From: Rutidosis leptorrhynchoides
Taxonomy: Eukaryota; Streptophyta; Magnoliopsida; Asterales; Asteraceae
Reading direction: 5' to 3'
NCBI RefSeq assembly: GCF_046630445.1
Contig: NC_092339.1
Span: forward strand, 58,682,001-58,746,000
DNA: 64,000 nt
Within the stretch, counting starts at the first letter, position 1, and each line of letters starts with the position of its first letter. Below the pieces are notes generated by a model that saw only the letters and a list, made by a program, of their open reading frames with translations, made no database searches and was not told the origin of the DNA. Shown here piece after piece: positions 56,891-64,000 of the stretch. Both the position numbers and the translations under genes were made by a program.

Positions 56891-57374
56891 GTACCTACCC
56901 GTTAAAGAAATTTCGTCCCGAAATTTGAGTGAGGTCGTCATGGCTAACAATAAATATATTTTCTTGACGAATATGAGCTGATAAATAGAGTTTTATCATC
57001 ATTGAGTAATATGGATAAAACAGTTCAATTTCTCGAAGCGTACGAGTGAAGTTATCACTATATAGTGAAATGAGAAAGACATGTTTCATCATAACTTTTG
57101 ACTAGTCATGGTTGAATTTAGTAGATATGATGCGTCATAGCTTTTGACGTAGAGGGTTGAATTCCGGAATTCAAGAGATTTAAAGAAGATCTTCAAAATC
57201 TAAAAGATTTGGTTCTTCGGCGAATATGGAGATTAAGATCTCTATAATGAAATACAGTGATCTGTCTCGATTACTCTATCTGATAATTCCATTATAAATT
57301 AAACTTCTCCGTTCCATTATCCTCACCATTCCTGTACTTTCTTTCTTAGTTCATACATCCAAAAGATTGTGAAA

Positions 57375-57548
57375 ATGCTTAATCCCGTTCTAATCCTTGT
57401 TCTCATTCTGACTATCATAATGTTCGTTCTTCTTTTCCAACTTCCACCAGAAGAATCTATTTATTTCTACTATGCTCTAGTGATTATTGTATTTATAATC
57501 CTCCCGTGTCTTTATATTGCTATACGTACTGATATTCACGGTTTGTAA
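57375..57548 (+). CDS. antisense ORF A, copy 2, 57 aa
   Basis: ATG 57375-57377, TAA 57546-57548. It aligns codon for codon with 51798-51971: 32 nucleotide differences in 171, 12 of them silent, no indel, 43 of 57 residues identical. QLPPEES, LPCLY and DIHGL are unchanged, and most replacements exchange hydrophobic residues. The first ATG of copy 1 is GTG here. The reverse frames carry stops in this copy. Confidence 0.45.
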   Translation: MLNPVLILVLILTIIMFVLLFQLPPEESIYFYYALVIIVFIILPCLYIAIRTDIHGL

Positions 57549-57636
57549 TTTATATGTTGTTATTGGCCTTTATATCTTCCCTGATATTTTGAAGTCCCTG
57601 CTTCTATCTCTTATAATCATTGTCATCCCCAGTTAA

Positions 57637-57801
57637 TACTTCCCCCCTATTTGCTGCGATTTATACTCCAATTTCTACTCCGGAGATTTGTCCCTTCGTT
57701 TCTTCTTCTTCTTGCAATTGGGCATCTCTTATAATGGTCCAGAATTCGCAGATATAAGTTTCAGAATGAACATTGTCAATGTCCTGAGAAAGGAACGGTA
57801 A
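57637..57801 (+). CDS. antisense ORF B, copy 2, conserved part
   Basis: Open after an in-frame TAA at 57634. It ends TAA 57799-57801 at the position matching copy 1. It has one extra Phe codon in the FFFF run relative to copy 1 and a one-base shift upstream. Confidence 0.3.
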   Translation, partial: YFPPICCDLYSNFYSGDLSLRFFFFLQLGISYNGPEFADISFRMNIVNVLRKER

Positions 57802-59795
57802 TAGCACAATTTGACTTGTCAAATTACCAGAATCGCTGAGAATGGAACTATCAAGAATATATTTTCTTGATATGTTCAGAAGTTAATCAGAATGAAAGAG
57901 TAATATAACATGACACATAATGACGTTATAATCTGTGAATCATCATGTTCCATTTAGAAACTCAGCATGTCTTACTGTAATATAATCACGTTGATCAAAT
58001 GTCATTATATTATACTAACTCATGCATCAGTTCCCAACATTACTTCAATAACATTCATATTTTTAAGCTCGAAAGTTTACAGAATATAGAAACTAATAGT
58101 TTTTATATGATGTAACACTGATAGCGCGAAGTGATTATTGATTTTCGATAAGAATAATTATAAAAATATCTTCAGAAATATGGAGGATATTTATAATGAA
58201 AGATACAATAAATCTTTGAATATCTAAGATCAGAGAATGATAGAGACTATTGCCTGCAAGGGTTTAGAGTAAGGAGCAAGATATTCACTAAAGACTTTAG
58301 CAGACATTGAATCATTTGGATTCTTTAAAGTCAAACTTATTCTTTGTGATTTGTCCACGACTTTCTTCATAGTTTCGCATAATCTGCTTTTCGGTACTAA
58401 ATTTTCTATTGAATGTTTCCAATATATGATACACAGGAAGCACGAAGGGGTATATAATTTCGGACGAGAATATTTATGAAAATATCCTCAGAAATATCGA
58501 AGATATTGATGATGATATTTTGGAATTTCTAAGTTCGATGGTTGATGGAGAAAGATTTTCCGCAAGATTTTAACATGACTTCGGAGCAAGATAATCTCTA
58601 AAGATTTCAATGGATCCATAATTATTTGGATTCTTTGAATATAGGGTATGGTCCTTGTATTTGTCCTTGGTCTCCTTCATGGTTAACTCTATCCTTTTTC
58701 CGGTTCCAACGTTTCTGAGCTTTTTCAACATATTATTCTTTATCATCAAACTTTCGATGATTAAGGTCGTTTACGGTTGTCTACGGATTCTGCTGCTTCA
58801 TTCAGCTTTTTCAACATTCAGAGTATTGATTTGAAGACTGAGTGCTTTTCAGAATTTCAGAATGAAAGATCATAGTTCTAAGAGATAAATGTTATATGGA
58901 TACATATAACTGTTGATGTGGAAATGTTGCGAGACTCACAATACAGATTTGCTGATTCCCGGTAATTGGTATGGCAATTCTTGTTACAAGATGCAGATGA
59001 GTACATGATAAGACTTCAATAGATAAATATAGTGATTTGTCGAAGAGATTTAAGTCAAGGAGCAACGAGGTTGCTGGTACTTCTGCTGGAAATATGATGG
59101 AATATAAAAGGTTCCCGGTAGCAACAAAAGAGCACACGTATATATCAAGGTTATAATAAGGTTGTTTAGAATGAAAAGTCGAAGTTGACTTGCTGGAGCT
59201 GTGACAAAATTTACTAATTTGAAAAGAATTGAAATGTTATTTTCGGTAATAACAACGACAAAGGAGATAGCACAGACACGTGTTAAACGTTTACTCAGGT
59301 TCCGAGTGTTTTCAGGTGCATAACTATATGCGTCAATCTTTTCTTCCATAGATGAAGTGCGGTTGGTTCATCCTTTCAATTGAGGTGTTTTCAAGAATCA
59401 TAAAAGATTTGAACGCAGATTGTATTCGTCAAGATACAAATGAAGTTTAGGATGAAATCAAGTGGCAAACTTGAAGAGTTATTTAGTTTCATATGTTATA
59501 ATCAATATTTTAATTCATTTTAAATTGTCCAATCTTGATAGTCTACAGTCGATAGTCCATAATTCATATATAGTTTAATATATAATATTTGAATTAATTA
59601 ATACGTATCGTGACCCGTATACGTCTTAGACTCGATCACAACTCAAAGTATATATATTATTTGAGAATCAACCTCAACCCTGTATAGAGAACTCGATCAT
59701 TACTGCATATAGAGTGTCTATGGTGATTCCAAATAATATATATAGATGTGTCGATATGATATGTCAAAACCTTGTATACATGTCCCGATATTTAA

Positions 59796-59880
59796 AGTGC
59801 GTAAAATAAATAACAGAAATTAAATAACGATAAATAAAGTGCGTAAAGTAAATAACAAAAATTAAATGACGATAAATAAA
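59796..59880. repeat. tandem repeat, unit about 42 bp
   Basis: Two imperfect units (AGTGCGTAAAATAAATAACA..., then AGTGCGTAAAGTAAATAACA...) followed by GCGATAA(T/A)TAAATT fragments to about 59935. Confidence 0.75.
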
Positions 59881-60478
59881 ATTGCGAGAATGTAAATTGC
59901 GATAATTAAATTGCGATAAATAAAATGTAATCAGTTAGCTAGGAACAATTAGCTAGGAACAGTTAGTGTGGATTCTTAACAAAATTTCGCATAGTTAATT
60001 TGTTTGTTTCTAACAATTTTTATTTTGTCCAATGTTTTCTTCATTATGCCACTTGTCGAATTCTGATAGGTCAAAATCCAAATATGAAATTGAATGAAAA
60101 TAGTTATTCTGTGGTGAACGAATACGTGTATCTGTGATTGTAAGTAGGATAGTAAATGACCGTTGAATCAGATTCGAAGAATGTACAGTGTAACTTATCA
60201 ATGTGAAATCTTAAATATTCCTCGGGTATTACCTACCCGTTAAAATATTTTCATCATTAACAGTTTGTACAAAAGAATTTTTAATTACAATCTTTATGAA
60301 AACATATTTACATATATATTTTCTTCAGATGTAATCATGGATTTAATGGGTCAATATGATATTTAACTCATTTGATTTACCATTAGAACAAGAATATATA
60401 ATCTCTAAAACATTAGAGATTACATAATCGCCATGAAGAACGAAGATAATTGATGTAGAACGATATGTAGAGCGATGA

Positions 60479-60988
60479 TTATGCTCGAGGTACAGAATGA
60501 GATGTTGAGGCATGGATTGTTGATGGTACTGGTGCTGTTATTGATGGTACTGTTGGTGCCGGTGATGTTGCTGAAGCTGGTACGTTTTGCACCATATTCT
60601 CCAAATTGATTACTCGAGCGTGAAGCTCGTTGACTTCTTCCCTTATTCCGGAATGATTGTCGGTTGGAACGAGCGGATGAATAAGGTTTAGAATTTTGGA
60701 TATCATATAATCATGGCGAGATATCCTGGAAATGAGAGTGAATATAGTGTATCGAAGTGGTTTGCCGGTAAGTGCTTCAGGTTCTCCGCCAAGAGATGAA
60801 TTCGGTTGGTGGGAAGGATTGCCTTCTTCGCATTTCCATTAATTAAGTCAACTACAAATCCATCAGATGAATTGGGGATGGCTGATTGGTTGGTTCATTC
60901 TAGTGACACAGCATTCGGAGCTCGAGTGAAACTCCATATCGGAATAGCTATCGAAATCTGAGGGACTCGAACTGGTTGAGGGATTCAT
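60479..60988 (-). pseudogene. degenerate gag-position ORF of F1 element 4
   Basis: In element sense, ATG 60988-60986 (MNPSTSSSPSDFDSYSDMEF, acidic/Ser-rich) lies about 400 nt after the primer site. A stop and frame change occur near 60860. A second stretch reads SSLGGEPEALTGKPLRYTIF, then YMISKILNLIHPLVPTDNHS, a coiled-coil-like EEVNELHARVINLENMVQNV and a Pro/Thr-rich tail ending at 60479. It has no zinc knuckle and no clear gag domain. Position suggests a gag or gag-replacing protein; identity not established. Confidence 0.5.
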
Positions 60989-61381
60989 CTCGTACGATCA
61001 AATGAAGGATTTTCGATAGGAAATAGATTATAGGATGTAGATTAGTACCCTGCATACATAATTTACCTATGTATATATAATACTAAAATTTCATAAGTTA
61101 CGGAGGAATCTACGGAATCTGTCAGGTAAAGGTAATAATAACAGATACGCTAAGATATGAATTAGCAGATACGCTAAGATATGAATTTTGTCTATACACT
61201 ATTCATGCAATCAATGCAGTAAGATGTGTCTAGACTAAGAATGATAAGCAAATGATTTTCGACTAGAAATGATAAGCAAAACTTTTAACATGCAGACACG
61301 GTCGAAGTCCAGATTCACTAATGCCTCCTAACGACTTATCAGTTAGACACACTAATGCAGACCTGGTTCACTAAGACCTCA

Positions 61382-61393
61382 GCTCTGATACCA
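61382..61393 (-). other. primer binding site, initiator tRNA-Met (F1 element 4)
   Basis: Minus strand TGGTATCAGAGC, two bases from the LTR end at 61396. Confidence 0.92.
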
Positions 61394-61395
61394 AC

Positions 61396-62933
61396 TAAAA
61401 GGACCCGTCCTAATCCATCGGGACGAAGTCCATATCGATTATAAACGATTCACAACAGTTGATTACATCGCGAGGTACTTGACCTCTATATGATACATTT
61501 TACAAACATTGCATTCGTTTTTGAAAAGACAATCTTTCATTACATCAAAAGTTGACGGCGTGCATACCATTTTATAATATATCTAACTATAATTGACTTA
61601 ATAATAATATTGATAAACTCAACGACTCGAATGCAACGTCTTTTGAAATATGCCATGAATGACTCCAAGTAATGTCTCTAATATGAGCAAATGCACAGCA
61701 GAAGATTTCTTTCGTACCTGAGAATGAACATGCTTTAAAGTGTCAACCAAAAGGTTGGTGAGTTCATTAGTTTATCATAAATCATCATTTCATAATTTTT
61801 AATAGACCACAAGATTTCATATTTCCATTTCTCATAAACATACGTCCCATGCATAGAGACAAAAATATCATTCATATGGATTGAACACCTGGTAACTGAC
61901 ATTCACAATATACATATAAGAATATCCCCATCATTCCGGGATCCTCCATCGGACATGATATAAATTTCGAAGTACTAAAGCATCCGATACTTTGGATGGG
62001 GCTTGTTGGGCCCGATAGATCTATCTTTAAGATTCGCGTCAATTAGGGTGTCTGTTCCCTAATTCTTAGATTACCAGACTTAATAAAAAGGGGCATATTC
62101 GATTTTGATAATTTAACCATAGAATGTAGTTTCGATTACTTGTGTCTATTTCGTAAAGCATTTATAAAAGCAACGCATGTATTCTCAGTCCCAAAAATAC
62201 ATATTGCAAAAGCATTTAAAAAGGGATTAATGAAACTCACGCATATAAATATTGTAAAACAGTTATTAAAGCATTGCATGTATTCTCAGCCCAAAAATGT
62301 AATGAGTAAAAGGGAGCAAATGAAACTCACCTAATGTATTTTGTAGTAAAAATACATAGAACGACATTGGACAATTATAGTGTTGGCCTCGGATTCACGA
62401 ACCTATATCAGGTATTTATATTAATGCATATATATGAACTCAATTAAGTTTATATATGTCTTATAATGTAATAATATTAATATCTTTATATATAATGATA
62501 TTAATACTAATAACTTGTTATAATAATTATATAATATATAATTTAATTAATGTTATATCAATGTAAATAATATTATATTAGTTAATATATCAAAAACCTA
62601 ATATTATGTAACATTCGTATATTTATGATATATGCAATAAGTATATTTTTATATAGATATCTTTTGTTTGTAAAAATACTAATTTTAATAATAATACTAT
62701 AGTAATGATAATAATAATAATAGTAAAAATGATAAAAATAATAGTAATACTTATAATGTTAATAATAATAATGATAATAAAAATAGTACTTGATTACGTT
62801 TTAGGATTACAACTTATAACATTTTTTTTTCATGTCCATATAATAATAACGTCGCTCTTAATACATTATGTTTTAATTATATCATTAAGTGTAATCATAA
62901 TCATATTCACCTTCATCTTACTATATCTTCTTT

Positions 62934-63001
<68 letters not shown>

Positions 63002-64000
63002 TGTATTGGAAATAATATACCTAACGTAATTGAATTCGGCCCAAGTGGAATCAGGAATACGTACAGGCCCAATCTACATCAGTAAACACGGCCCAATTAA
63101 TTAGACAAGAGTCCAGTGCAAAAAAAAATATGGTCAACAGGTTAAATTGTGCTCTATCTGTTGTCGGCTCTAAAAAACAGATTGAAGATAGCAGAAGCAA
63201 CACGTCAGGAGGAAGATCCTGGTTCATGTGTTCTTCGATTCGTCAATCAAACAATTGATCAATATTTAGTAGACCATCGATTCATCATCACCATCGTTCG
63301 ATGTCTTCCTCAGTCCCTAACATCATCGTTAATCGTCATCATCATTAATCGATCCTTCAATCAGTCAATCAATCGATTCAAGTAACTAATCGATTCAGTG
63401 ATTGGTAATATAGGTAATTGGTTCCTTGATACCCTTAATTTCTTCATTCGATTGTATCTATCTTGTTCTTTTAAATGAATAGAACTCGTGCGGCAATTTT
63501 ATGGTTTCTAGATTGGGTGTGTTCAAACAGGAACAGGAATTAACTGGTTGTAGTGTAATCATTCAGGAGCAACAGGTTCATCAATTTGTTCATCATTATT
63601 GTCTCTCATAATCGATTATCGGTTGCAGGTTAGTAATCTAGTAGATAATTAGCAGTAACATTGGTTTTGATTTGTTTGAAAGTAAGGGTAATTGATTTGA
63701 GGATTTATTGTGTAAATCTGTTGAAATGCTTCGATTTATAGCAAGAACATAAAAATCACGTATGGTCTTATGATTGTTTCTTGATGAGTGGTTCAACAAA
63801 ATTGAATAATTCAATTGTAGTAAAAGTGGACTTTGTGGTCGATAGCAATAGTAGTAATTTACAGTGGTTCAAGGTTGTTTGCAGGGTATTGACTGAAGAT
63901 GAGTTGGGTTTCGATGGTTTTTATAGATGATGTATTAGGGTGGCTCAACAGGTAATGAATCAAATACAACCTATTGTTACATATCAAGTTAGTTAATAAA
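61396..64000 (-). repeat. 5' LTR of F1 element 4, cut by window edge
   Basis: 2605 bp visible, matching 52962 to about 55570. The LTR end reads TAAAAGG here against TGAAAGG in the 3' LTR, so the terminal CA on the minus strand is mutated to TA. The (AAT)n run is at 62938-63001. Confidence 0.9.

Larger units (their letters stand above)
56891..61395 (-). other. interior of F1 element 4
   Basis: 4.5 kb. PPT-side block with the minus-strand GGGACGAAATTTC motif at 56897-56935, antisense ORFs A and B (57375-57801), mostly AT-rich sequence without recognised coding (minus-strand frames at 58892-59349 and 60010-60201 not identified), a tandem repeat (59796-59880), and a degenerate gag-position ORF (60479-60988). 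Confidence 0.75.
52962..64000 (-). mobile_element. F1 element 4: LARD-like large-LTR element, right end beyond window
   Basis: 3' LTR 52962-56890 (3929 bp), interior 56891-61395 (4.5 kb), 5' LTR from 61396 to beyond the window. Primer site on the minus strand at 61393-61382 (TGGTATCAGAGC). The interior has no protease, RT or integrase. Very long LTRs around a pol-less interior are the hallmark of LARDs. The visible LTR parts differ by about 1.5% by hand count in the first ~950 bp. Confidence 0.88.

Noticed and set aside
58892-59349. Overlapping minus-strand ORFs of 81 and 99 aa
   Set aside because: No recognisable domain and no second copy in the window to test conservation.

Overview
The window is nuclear DNA of a flowering plant. 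The spliced genes, the plant Vps62-like (DUF946) gene, the UBC32-type E2 and the Ty3/gypsy Tekay, Ty1/copia, MULE, Harbinger, hAT and SINE sequences all point to a eudicot. The LTR families (long AT-rich LTRs starting TGTRATGACCCG or TGTAACAACCC) look like those of Asteraceae; that family assignment is inference. I see no bacterial features and no CRISPR.

Layout. 1-1.6 kb: 3' part of a DUF946/Vps62-like gene. 1.7-8.0 kb: a Ty1/copia element with intact ends (TSD TTTAT) inserted 116 nt past the stop codon; its pol is ruined and gag and integrase are not recognisable. 8.4-8.7 kb: hAT-type MITE (8-bp TSD). 9.3-11.6 kb: Mutator-like element with ~230-bp TIRs full of CCGAAGTT hairpins and three small ORFs of transposase N-terminal type. 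11.6-11.9 kb: tRNA-derived SINE with a 15-bp TSD. 12.4-26.7 kb: a minus-strand Tekay-type gypsy element (TSD TAAGG) holding two solo LTRs of another family (called F1 here), one in gag and one in the 5' LTR. 27.7-29.6 kb: Harbinger-like element carrying only a degenerate ORF1. 29.9-36.6 kb: two convergent host genes, a UBC32-like ER-anchored E2 (5 exons) and a universal stress protein (4 exons, minus), with a dead USP exon copy between them. A gag-only copia element (TR-GAG) sits inside a SINE inside USP intron 2. 37.4-64 kb: a nested stack of LTR elements running past the window edge: F1-like LTR, F2 LTR, an F1 element (its LTR split by a complete Tekay element at 40.8-48.6 kb), F3 LTR, and a second F1 element.

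The host genes are independent loci, and most of the window is transposable elements. The most unusual item is the F1 element: LTRs of 3.7-3.9 kb, a 4.5-kb interior without pol, a tRNA-iMet primer site, and two small ORFs on its antisense strand next to the 3' LTR. These stay open in both interior copies although the DNA differs by about 19%. One of them (51792-51971 and 57375-57548) would be a 57-59-residue protein with two hydrophobic segments around an identical QLPPEES loop. F1 shares LTR and PPT-region blocks with the coding Tekay element at 40.8-48.6 kb, which suggests its mobilising partner.

All divergences are hand counts from reading the sequence. No alignment or database search was run.
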